This document shows positions 57,046-64,000 of a stretch of 64,000 bases of DNA, one piece after another. The notes below the pieces were generated by a model. It was not told the origin of the DNA and searched no databases. It worked only from the letters and a program-made list of their open reading frames with translations. Made by a program: the position numbers and the translations under genes. The stretch is from Mycobacterium sp. ITM-2016-00317. Lineage in GTDB: Bacteria > Actinomycetota > Actinomycetes > Mycobacteriales > Mycobacteriaceae. Numbering within the stretch: position 1 is the first letter of the stretch; every line of letters begins with the position of its first letter. The stretch is from assembly GCF_002968295.1 (NCBI RefSeq), contig NZ_CP134399.1, forward strand, positions 3,782,001-3,846,000. The letters run 5' to 3'.

Positions 57046-58130
57046 CAGCCGACGGTCCAGGTGTCCTTGCCGCGCAGCAACGACTGCAGGGCTGCGGTGT
57101 CGTGAGGCTTGGCTTCCTGTGCGGCGGTCAGCTGAGCGCGGGCGGCGTCGTCGTAGGTCGGCTTGCTGACCTGTCGGAAGATGCCCATCACCATGTGGTC
57201 GAGGTTCTGCTCGCTCAACCGCGACAGCGCGAACGCGTATGCCGGATCGTCGATGGTGGCGTCGTGCACCACGATCTGGTCAGCAGGCACGTCGGCGGTC
57301 TTGGCGATCTCCAGGCCGAACCCGGACTTGACCACGGCGTACTCACCGTCGGCGCCGAACGTGATCGGCTCACCGTGGGCGATGTTGATCAGCCGGTCCT
57401 CGGCGCCTTCCTTACGCAGCGCGTCGAACGAGCCGTCGTTGAAGATCGGGCAGTCCTGCATGATCTCCACCAGCGCCGCACCGCGATGCTGTGCGGCACC
57501 GCGCAACACCTCGGTCAGGCCCTTGCGGTCGGAGTCCAGCGCACGCCCGACGAAGGTCGCCTCGGCGCCCAGCGCCAGGGAGACCGGGTTGAACGGGTAG
57601 TCCAGCGAGCCCATCGGCGTCGACTTGGTGACCTTGCCGGTCTCCGACGTCGGCGAGTACTGCCCCTTGGTCAGACCGTAGATCCGGTTGTTGAACAGCA
57701 GGATCGTGATGTTGATGTTGCGGCGCAGCGCGTGGATCAGGTGGTTGCCGCCGATCGACAGCGCGTCGCCGTCACCGGTGACGACCCACACCGAGAGGTC
57801 CTCGCGCGCCAGCGCGAGACCGGTGGCGATGGTCGGCGCACGGCCGTGGATCGAGTGGAACCCGTAGGTCTCCAGGTAGTACGGGAACCGGCTGGAGCAG
57901 CCGATGCCGCTGACGAACGCGATGTTCTCGCGCCGCAGACCCAGCTCGGGCAGGAAGTTGCGGATCGTGTTGAGGATGACGTAGTCACCGCAGCCGGGGC
58001 ACCAGCGGACCTCTTGGTCGGTGGTGAAGTCCTTGGACTTCTGCGGCTGGTCGGTCGTCGGGACCAGGCCGGTCTTCGTCAGAGCCGTCAAGCCGAGGTC
58101 TCGATGGTCGCTGCCGATCAGGTCGGTCAT
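57045..58130 (-). CDS. korB: 2-oxoglutarate:ferredoxin oxidoreductase, beta subunit
   Basis: The 361-residue subunit binds thiamine diphosphate: RWCPGCGDYVILNTIRNFL holds the Cys and the cofactor region, and WVVTGDGDALSIGGNHLIHA and ILLFNNRIYGLTKGQYSPTS form the GDG...NN motif. With KorA it converts 2-oxoglutarate to succinyl-CoA, passing electrons to ferredoxin, an oxygen-tolerant route in mycobacteria. It starts 28 nt after the korA stop and is clearly co-transcribed. Confidence 0.95.
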   Translation of the reverse strand: MTDLIGSDHRDLGLTALTKTGLVPTTDQPQKSKDFTTDQEVRWCPGCGDYVILNTIRNFLPELGLRRENIAFVSGIGCSSRFPYYLETYGFHSIHGRAPTIATGLALAREDLSVWVVTGDGDALSIGGNHLIHALRRNINITILLFNNRIYGLTKGQYSPTSETGKVTKSTPMGSLDYPFNPVSLALGAEATFVGRALDSDRKGLTEVLRGAAQHRGAALVEIMQDCPIFNDGSFDALRKEGAEDRLINIAHGEPITFGADGEYAVVKSGFGLEIAKTADVPADQIVVHDATIDDPAYAFALSRLSEQNLDHMVMGIFRQVSKPTYDDAARAQLTAAQEAKPHDTAALQSLLRGKDTWTVG

Positions 58131-58158
58131 TTCGACTCCTCACGCAAACGTTGGTAGG

Positions 58159-60126
58159 TCATGCGTTCGCTCCCACACCAGTCGCGTCGCCTGCCGGGGC
58201 CTCGATGGTGGCCGCGGCCAGTCGTGCGAACTTGGCCTTCTCGATTTCCTTGTCGCCGAGCGTTCCCTCGAGCGCGGCGTCGATGATGCCCTCCACCTCG
58301 TCGGCGAGGAACGCCATACCTTCCACCTTGGTCACCGACTGTACGTCCACGAGGTAGCGCCCCCGCAGCAACAGGGCCAGCTGACCGAGGTTCATCTCCG
58401 GCAGGACCACCTTGGGGTACTTGCGCAGCACCTCGCCGAGGTTGGCCGGGAACGGGTTCAGGTACTGCAGCTGTGCGTGCGCGACCTTGATGCCGTTGCG
58501 GCGCGCACGCCGGCAGGCCTCACCGATCGGGCCGTAGCTGCTGCCCCACCCGAGCATCAGCAGTTCGGCGTCCCCGGTGGGGTCGTCGACCGCGAGATCC
58601 GGTACCGCGATCCCGGCGATCTTCTCGTTGCGCAGCCGGACCATCAGGTCGTGGTTCTTGGGCTCGTAGGAGATGTTGCCCGAACCGTTGGCCGACTCCA
58701 GACCGCCGATGCGGTGCGCGAGGCCCGGGGTGCCCGGGATCGCGAACTGGCGGGCCAGCGTCTCGGGATCACGCGCGTAGGGCTGGAACGGCTCACCTTC
58801 CTTGGCGAAGGTGTGCTTGATCGGCTCATAGGTGGAGATGTCCGGGATCGCCCACGGCTCCGAGCCGTTGGCGATCGCGCCGTCGGACAGGATCATCACC
58901 GGCGTGCGGTAGTCGACAGCGATCCGGACGGCCTCCACGGCAATGTCGAAGCAGTCGGACGGGGACCGCGGCGCCAGCACCGCGACCGGCGATTCACCGT
59001 TGCGTCCGAACAGCGCCTGCAGCAGATCGGCCTGCTCGGTCTTGGTGGGCAGACCGGTCGAGGGTCCGCCGCGCTGCACGTCGATGACGATCAGCGGCAG
59101 CTCGGTCATCACGGCCAGGCCGATCGCTTCGGATTTCAGCGAGATGCCCGGACCCGACGTGCTGGTCACGCCGAGCGCGCCACCGTAGGACGCGCCGATG
59201 GCGGCACCGATGCCGGCGATCTCGTCCTCGGCCTGGAACGTCAGCACGTTGAAGTTCTTGTGCTTGGACAGTTCGTGGAGGATGTCCGACGCCGGCGTGA
59301 TCGGGTAGGTGCCCAGCACCACCTGCAGGTCTGACAGGCGGCCGGCGGCCACAATGCCGTAGGCCAGCGCGGTGTTGCCCGAGATCTGGCGGTACTCGCC
59401 GGTCTTCAGCTTCGCCGGCGCGACCTCGTAGGTGGTCGCGAACGCCTCGGTGGTCTCACCGAAGTTCCAGCCCGCCTTCAGCGCCAGCACGTTGGCTTCG
59501 GCGACCTCGGGCTTGCGGGCGAACTTCTCGCGGATGAACGTCTCGCTGTGCTCGAGCTCGCGTCCGTACATCCAGGACAGCAGCCCGAGGGCGAACATGT
59601 TCTTGGCGCGCTGGCCGTCCTTCTTGGTCGCGCCGATGGATTCGACGGCGCCGAGGGTCAGCGTGGTCATCGGGACGGCCTGCACGACGTAGTCGGACAG
59701 CTCGTCGCTCTCCAGCGGATTGCTGTCGTAGCCGACCTTGGCGAGGTTGCGCTTGGTGAACTCGTCGGAGTTCGCGATGATCAGGCCGCCGTGCGGCAGA
59801 TCGGAGACGTTGGCCTTGAGCGCGGCGGGGTTCATCGCCACCAGCACGTCGGGGCGGTCACCGGCGGTGAGGATGTCGTAGTCGGCGATCTGGATCTGGA
59901 ACGACGACACCCCCGGCAGGGTGCCCTGTGGCGCCCGGATCTCGGCCGGGTAGTTCGGCTGGGTGGCGAGGTCGTTGCCGAACAGCGCCGCCTCGGTGGT
60001 GAAGCGATCGCCGGTCAGCTGCATGCCGTCGCCGGAGTCGCCGGCGAACCGGATGACGACCTTCTCGAGCTTCTGCCGAGGCGTTGCGGCCGCGTTGCCG
60101 TTCTCTCCCACTCGCCTGCCTTCCAT
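58159..60126 (-). CDS. korA: 2-oxoglutarate:ferredoxin oxidoreductase, alpha subunit
   Basis: The 655-residue protein fuses the gamma domain (VVIRFAGDSGDGMQLTGDRF at the N-terminus) with the alpha domain (GNTALAYGIVAAGRLSDLQV, YPITPASDILHELSKH, FQAEDEIAGIGAAIGASYGG), as in other actinobacterial KorA proteins. A GTG at 60111 is an alternative start with a purine-rich region before it. The gene leads the korAB operon. The spacer to lacI (60127-60578) must hold its promoter. Confidence 0.95.
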   Translation of the reverse strand: MEGRRVGENGNAAATPRQKLEKVVIRFAGDSGDGMQLTGDRFTTEAALFGNDLATQPNYPAEIRAPQGTLPGVSSFQIQIADYDILTAGDRPDVLVAMNPAALKANVSDLPHGGLIIANSDEFTKRNLAKVGYDSNPLESDELSDYVVQAVPMTTLTLGAVESIGATKKDGQRAKNMFALGLLSWMYGRELEHSETFIREKFARKPEVAEANVLALKAGWNFGETTEAFATTYEVAPAKLKTGEYRQISGNTALAYGIVAAGRLSDLQVVLGTYPITPASDILHELSKHKNFNVLTFQAEDEIAGIGAAIGASYGGALGVTSTSGPGISLKSEAIGLAVMTELPLIVIDVQRGGPSTGLPTKTEQADLLQALFGRNGESPVAVLAPRSPSDCFDIAVEAVRIAVDYRTPVMILSDGAIANGSEPWAIPDISTYEPIKHTFAKEGEPFQPYARDPETLARQFAIPGTPGLAHRIGGLESANGSGNISYEPKNHDLMVRLRNEKIAGIAVPDLAVDDPTGDAELLMLGWGSSYGPIGEACRRARRNGIKVAHAQLQYLNPFPANLGEVLRKYPKVVLPEMNLGQLALLLRGRYLVDVQSVTKVEGMAFLADEVEGIIDAALEGTLGDKEIEKAKFARLAAATIEAPAGDATGVGANA

Positions 60127-60578
60127 GAGTTGCCCCGTGCTGCCAGGGCCGCATCTGGCGAACCCCCACCGAGTCGCAGTCGACGCGACGCGCCGTCAGT
60201 AGGTGCCCACCACAGTTTGGTGTCACTGTCGGTACCGATTATTGCACTTCTCTTAGGCGTGCCTATACCAGGCGGGGCGGCCGTGTCCCGGGGACGTCGC
60301 GGCGAACGCACTGGTCGACGCTCCGACCGCGGTCACGGTGAGACAAAATTGTGGTGTTCGTCACGTCCACGAGACACAACCGGCCGCCCCCGAATTCTTA
60401 AAAAAGGTTACCGACCGGTAGCTCAGAGCTAGCACTCCTTCCGGCCTGCGCCCACAGGCCGCCGACTCGCACTGCGAAGAGGGTGTGATGTAGCGCACTG
60501 GTTTTGGCGCGCACACGTTTGCATCGAGTGCTACCTTGGCCGTTGAGCAGCAGTACGGCAGCGGCGGGGAGGGCGTAC
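60127..60578. other. 452-bp divergent spacer between korA and lacI
   Basis: No gene is seen. It holds a TAGGC-GT-GCCTA palindrome (60254-60265) near korA, a TACCG-AC-CGGTA palindrome near 60410-60423 and the LacI operator candidate at 60511-60522. The palindrome near korA might bind a redox or iron regulator, but it does not match the IdeR box. Confidence 0.5.
60511..60522. promoter_or_regulatory. LacI-type operator upstream of lacI gene
   Basis: GCACAC|GTTTGC matches the LacI-family half-site pattern GCAAAC|GTTTGC at 11 of 12 positions (5 of 6 paired bases). It lies 57 nt before the ATG at 60579 and suggests autoregulation. Confidence 0.55.
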
Positions 60579-61592
60579 ATGCAGGCCGATCGGGTGACGC
60601 TGAAGGTGGTCGCGGAGGCCGCCGGGGTGCACCCGTCGACGGTGTCGCGAGCGCTGAGAAAAACGACCGGCAAAGGTGCCGACGACCCCAGCAGCCTGCG
60701 GATCCGAGAGATCGCCAAAAGCCTCGGATACGTGCCGAACGCCAACGCCGCGAGCCTGAAGACCCACCGCTCCACCGCATTTGGGGTGATCGTGCCCCGC
60801 CTCACCGACGTCGTGCTGTCCGGCACCTACGACGCGATCGAGCACACGGCCAACGCCGCAGGCTTCGACACCTTCGTGGCCAACTCGCATGACGATCCCG
60901 CCGAGCAGTTACGCCGGATCGAATTGCTGCTCGGACGCAACGTCGACGGCCTGATCATCGGCGACGCCCGCCTCGACAACGACAACGTGGCCGGCCTCGA
61001 CCGGCGCGGGGTGAAGTTCGTGCTGGTCAATCGACGGAAGCCCGGCCAACTGTCCGTGACTTGCGACGATTACCGCGGGGGCTGGCTCATCGGTGAACAC
61101 CTCGCCGACCTGGGGCACCAGCGGGTGGGGATCATCACCGGTCCGCGGTGGGCGAGCACCGCGACGGACCGCCTCTCCGGATGCGTGGACGCGCTGGAGA
61201 GCCGAGGTGTGGTGGTCCATCCCGACATGCGTCTCTACCAGGGCTTCGACGCCGCCGACGGGGCCGCGGGCGCTCGCATACTGCTCACCAGCGAGCATCG
61301 TCCGACCGCCATTTTCGCCGCCAACGACGCCAGCGCGATCGGGGTGATGGGCGTGCTCCGCGATTTCGGCATGCGGGTCCGTGACGACGTGGCGGTGATC
61401 GGCTACAACGACATCGATCTCTGCGCGTCGCTGCCTGTGCCCCTCACCACGGTGCGCAGTCCCTTCCGGGAGATGGGGACGCTTGCCAGTCAGACCCTCT
61501 TGTCCCTGGTGGAAGGGCGTTCCGTGTCCTCGGCGATGCTGCAGCCTCAGTTGATCGTGCGGGAGTCGACGAGCGCCGCACCGCCGCACTGA
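60579..61592 (+). CDS. LacI-family transcriptional regulator
   Basis: The 337-residue regulator has the LacI helix-turn-helix and hinge (LKVVAEAAGVHPSTVSRALR and IREIAKSLGYVPNANAASLK) and a periplasmic-binding-protein-like domain (TAFGVIVPRLTDVVLSGTYD, VGIITGPRWASTATDRLSGC, TAIFAANDASAIGVMGVLRD). A GGGGAGGG ribosome-binding site precedes the ATG at 60579. The same operator type occurs before this gene and before the C-N hydrolase gene at 61946, so it likely controls the pyridine-type catabolic genes. LacI-type regulation of aromatic ring degradation is less common than of sugar use. Confidence 0.92.
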   Translation: MQADRVTLKVVAEAAGVHPSTVSRALRKTTGKGADDPSSLRIREIAKSLGYVPNANAASLKTHRSTAFGVIVPRLTDVVLSGTYDAIEHTANAAGFDTFVANSHDDPAEQLRRIELLLGRNVDGLIIGDARLDNDNVAGLDRRGVKFVLVNRRKPGQLSVTCDDYRGGWLIGEHLADLGHQRVGIITGPRWASTATDRLSGCVDALESRGVVVHPDMRLYQGFDAADGAAGARILLTSEHRPTAIFAANDASAIGVMGVLRDFGMRVRDDVAVIGYNDIDLCASLPVPLTTVRSPFREMGTLASQTLLSLVEGRSVSSAMLQPQLIVRESTSAAPPH

Positions 61593-61945
61593 GCCTCCGC
61601 CCTCGTTCCGAAACCGATTGCGCTATTTCGCAGAAAGGCGCGCGGATCTCCGTTACGGTTTTCCCACCACCTGAGTTCGGGACCTCTGTCGCCCAGCCCC
61701 GCGCGGACTGGATGCGGCCGCCGGCGTGCGCCTGGCCACTCTAGCCATTCATCGGTATCACGTTGCGCCAGAGGATTATTCGCGTTGTGTTACGAACATG
61801 TGGCCGCGCGTTACCTGGACGCTAAAGCCTTGGCTACCTGTTGACGAACTCATCGCCGGATGGCAACCTCACTCGGCGAGACGCTTGCAAACGATTGCAC
61901 CAATTCAGAGGACATGACACCTTGCACCCTTCGAGGCCACACCTG
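61593..61945. other. 353-bp spacer with control region of the catabolic operon
   Basis: No gene is seen. The region is AT-richer in its second half and holds the second LacI operator at 61886-61899. A TTGACG at 61841-61846 could be a -35 element, but no good -10 follows at the right distance. Confidence 0.5.
61886..61899. promoter_or_regulatory. LacI-type operator upstream of the C-N hydrolase operon
   Basis: TGCAAAC|GATTGCA is an almost perfect palindrome (6 of 7 paired bases) of the LacI-family type and resembles the site before the lacI gene. It lies about 47 nt before the GTG at 61946. Confidence 0.65.
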
Positions 61946-62782
61946 GTGAAAATTGGGGCGGTTCAGCTCAATGCCGTACCCGGACGTCGGGACCACAACC
62001 TCGCCCGAGCCGAGCGCGCAGTGCGTGAACTCGCGGGGCAGGGCGCGGCGTTGGTGGTGTTGCCCGAACTCTTCAGTAACGGGTACGCCTTTGAACCGGA
62101 GTTTGCCGAGCCGATCTCGGGCACCACGGTGCAGGCGTTGGTCCAGCTCGCGCGGTCGTGCCGCATCACCATCGTCACCGCGCTGCATATCCGCGACGAG
62201 GCGGGGGTTTACCGCGACCGGGCGCTGATCATCGGTCCCGACGGTCCGCTCGCCGAAGCCGACAAGTCCTATCTCTGGGGTCAGGAAGTAGGTTCGCTGG
62301 TCCCAGGCGATTGGAAGGGCGCCATCGCCGACACACCTGCGGGGGTGGTCGGTGTCGCCGTCTGCTATGAGGCCGGCTTCCCCGAGATGGTGCGCGATCT
62401 CGCGGTACGTGGCGCACAGATCATCGCGGTGCCGGCGGCCTTCGGGCGACCCCGTTTACACGCATGGGAACTGATGACGCGGTCCCGCGCTCTGGAAAAC
62501 GGTTGCATCCTGGTCGCCGCCGGCCTCACCGGCGACAACGGCCGCGGCAACGAATTCGCCGGACACAGCCGTGTCGTCGGTCCGCGCGGCGAAGTGCTGT
62601 CGGGGATCGACCACGGAGAAGGCGTCGTGCTCTGCGAGGTGGACCTCGACGACATCGAGCAGGCGCGCACCGAGATCCCCTACCTGCGATCACTGGAGTT
62701 GCGCAGCACCCACGACGGCGGGGCGCGCGTCCCGCGCCCGTCCATCGACCGCACCCACGCACACGAACCGACGAGGAGCTGA
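61946..62782 (+). CDS. Carbon-nitrogen hydrolase (nitrilase superfamily amidase)
   Basis: The protein of about 278 residues has the full Glu-Lys-Cys set of the superfamily: Glu in LVVLPELFSNGYAF, Lys in EADKSYLWGQEV and Cys in GVAVCYEAGFPEM. These enzymes split amides, carbamoyl groups or nitriles. Next to a 2,5-dihydroxypyridine dioxygenase-like gene it is a good candidate for the amidase acting on N-formylmaleamate or maleamate, the nitrogen-releasing step, although NicD and NicF of Pseudomonas belong to other families. The start is GTG at 61946; an in-frame TTG at 61922 is an alternative. It overlaps no gene and is 11 nt before the next. Confidence 0.85.
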   Translation: MKIGAVQLNAVPGRRDHNLARAERAVRELAGQGAALVVLPELFSNGYAFEPEFAEPISGTTVQALVQLARSCRITIVTALHIRDEAGVYRDRALIIGPDGPLAEADKSYLWGQEVGSLVPGDWKGAIADTPAGVVGVAVCYEAGFPEMVRDLAVRGAQIIAVPAAFGRPRLHAWELMTRSRALENGCILVAAGLTGDNGRGNEFAGHSRVVGPRGEVLSGIDHGEGVVLCEVDLDDIEQARTEIPYLRSLELRSTHDGGARVPRPSIDRTHAHEPTRS

Positions 62783-62793
62783 GGAACACCCCC

Positions 62794-63842
62794 ATGATCG
62801 ACTTCGAAGGTGTCGACCTGATCGAGCCGTTCCGCAAGGAACTCGAGCTGTGCAAGGTGAGGGCCGGCGAGCACGTCGTGATCCTCTCCGAACCCAGCAG
62901 TCGCTCCGACTACGTGGCAGCGTCCTTCGCGGCGGCCAAATCCCTGGGTGCGCATGTGATTTCCGCCGTCGTTCCCGGCGGCTCGGCGGCACCGACCCCG
63001 TCCACCCACACCGGCGCAGGACCGGGCCTGGTGTCGGTGTTGGAGGACACCGTCGCCCAAGAACTGTTGAAGAACGCCGACCTGGTCGTCGACCTCACCA
63101 GGGAGGGATTCATCCACGCCCCCGCCCAGCAGTCGATCCTCGACTGCGGAACGCGCATCATCTTCATCTGCGACGCACCCGAGGTGCTGATCCGCAACCT
63201 CCGGCCGAGGGAGACAAGGCCAGGGCGCTCTCCGCCGTCGACGCGGCGCGAGCGGCGACCACGATGCTCGTGACATCGGCTGCGGGCACCAACCTCACCG
63301 TCGACATGGCCGACTGCCATCCCGGCTTCCAGACCGGGTTCGCCGACGACCCCGGGCGCTGGGACCACTGGCCGTCGACCATGATGCTGTGCTGGCCGCA
63401 GATCAGCGAGGGCACGATCGTGCTCACCCCCGGTGACATCCTGCTGCCGTTCAAGGAGTACATCCGCACCGAAATCCATCTCACCGTGGTGGCCGGTCAC
63501 ATCGAGAAGGTCTCCGGCGCAGGTGATGCCGCCATGCTCGAGCAGTACTTCATCGACTCGAACGACAAATGGGCCCGCTACCTCAGTCACATGGGCTGGG
63601 GTCTGATGAAATCCGCCGACTGGTTCGCCACCGCCATGTACTCCAAACACGAGATCATGGGGATGGACGCCCGCGCCTACGCGGGCAACTTCCTCTGGTC
63701 CACCGGCCCGCATCCCTTCCTGGGCCGTGACTCCTACGCCCACCTCGACATCGCGATGCGCGGATGCACGATCGAGCTCGACGGCCGCGCCGTCGTGGTC
63801 GACGGCCACCTCGTCGACGACGACATCGAGGTCTCCGCGTGA
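62794..63842 (+). pseudogene. 2,5-dihydroxypyridine 5,6-dioxygenase-like protein, frameshifted in this sequence
   Basis: The open frame starts MIDFEGVDLIEPFRKELELC after GAGGA and reads to about 63205 (DAPEVLIRNL), then breaks; the rest, from EGDKARALSAVDAARAATTM to DDIEVSA, continues in another frame. One missing base in the CTCCGGCCGAGG stretch near 63199-63210 explains it. Repaired length is 349 residues, the size of NicX, the iron dioxygenase that opens 2,5-dihydroxypyridine. The HLD element (YAHLDIAMRG) matches the NicX metal-ligand His-x-Asp, and another candidate His is in SKHEIMGMD. The assignment is from memory and is moderate. Confidence 0.72.
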
Positions 63843-64000
63843 CCCGCGCAACGGACCGCCCGATGCAGGCACTGGTCGTCGGCGCCGGTATCGGCGGCCT
63901 GAGCGCGGCCTGCACACTGCGCGCCGCGGGACTGCAGGTGACCGTGCTCGAGCAGGCACCGGAGCTCGGTGAGGTGGGAACCGGGCTGCAGATCGGGCCG
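63839..64000 (+). CDS. FAD-dependent monooxygenase, N-terminal part (runs off the window)
   Basis: The first 54 residues are visible, from a GTG at 63839 that overlaps the stop of the dioxygenase gene (GTGA). They hold the flavin-binding motif ALVVGAGIGGLSAACTLRAA, a Glu at the end of the second strand (VTVLEQAPELGEVGTG) and IGP, as in salicylate/6-hydroxynicotinate hydroxylases. In nicotinate degradation NicC of this family makes 2,5-dihydroxypyridine, the NicX substrate, so its position is meaningful. The rest is outside the window. Confidence 0.8.
   Translation, partial: MTRATDRPMQALVVGAGIGGLSAACTLRAAGLQVTVLEQAPELGEVGTGLQIGP

Noticed and set aside
60254..60265. TAGGC-GT-GCCTA palindrome before korA considered as an IdeR iron box
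   Set aside because: The IdeR box is a 19-bp TTAGG...CCTAA pattern with a longer centre; the spacing and outer bases do not match.
60404..60445. Stretch resembling a tRNA D-arm (GGTAGCTCAGAGCTAGC)
   Set aside because: No matching acceptor stem, anticodon arm or T-arm sequence can be found around it, so it is not a tRNA gene.

Overview
The window is GC-rich DNA with the gene content and gene order of a mycobacterium, most likely a fast-growing environmental species (Mycolicibacterium type; this is inference). Three stretches match the Mycobacterium tuberculosis chromosome between about Rv2406c and Rv2455c as I recall it. They are 1-9265 (acetyltransferase, CBS protein, MBL hydrolase, transglutaminase/alpha-E/ATP-grasp trio, rpsT, holA, comEC, comEA), 14083-17375 (degV, octT, gpgP, rsfS, nadD), and 23923-47321 (VWA/MoxR pair, proA, rbsK, nadE, proB, obg, rpmA, rplU, rne, ndk, folC, valS, Rv2449c-like). 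These are followed by rpf genes, mobA and korAB. Most core genes lie on the minus strand in overlapping or tightly spaced operons.

Accessory modules interrupt this backbone. At 9.4-14.1 kb there is a membrane protein, two acyl-CoA dehydrogenases, a short-chain dehydrogenase and a DapB-fold reductase. At 17.4-23.9 kb a GntR/UTRA regulator is divergent from a four-gene operon: APC permease, FGGY sugar kinase, GlpA-like FAD oxidase with a [2Fe-2S] tail, and an FAD/NAD(P) oxidoreductase. At 32.3-34.3 kb a cytochrome P450 and a TetR repressor share a 21-bp palindrome. At 47.4-54.3 kb there is a second P450, an ammonium transporter with a 72-residue membrane partner, a three-gene heme-dependent N-demethylase (dimethylamine monooxygenase-like) operon and an FAD monooxygenase. 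From 60.5 kb to the right edge a LacI regulator faces a C-N hydrolase, a 2,5-dihydroxypyridine dioxygenase-like gene and the start of an FAD monooxygenase, which looks like a pyridine-ring catabolic cluster.

Core functions include translation (rpsT, rpmA, rplU, obg, rsfS, valS), NAD synthesis (nadD, nadE), proline synthesis (proA, proB), folate (folC), methylglucose lipopolysaccharide priming (octT, gpgP), RNA decay (rne), replication (holA) and cell-wall resuscitation factors (two rpf genes).

Three conserved genes (proA, rne, the pyridine dioxygenase) each carry a single-nucleotide frameshift in this sequence. Since rne is essential in mycobacteria, sequencing or assembly error is a serious possibility. 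Other sequence-level points are a decaying tandem repeat copied from the 3' end of holA, three clear regulator operators, a CRP-like palindrome upstream of an rpf gene, a CTG start candidate for rsfS, and a recurring TANNNT box 6-8 nt before start codons that points to leaderless transcripts. I saw no insertion sequence, prophage, CRISPR array, rRNA or tRNA gene.
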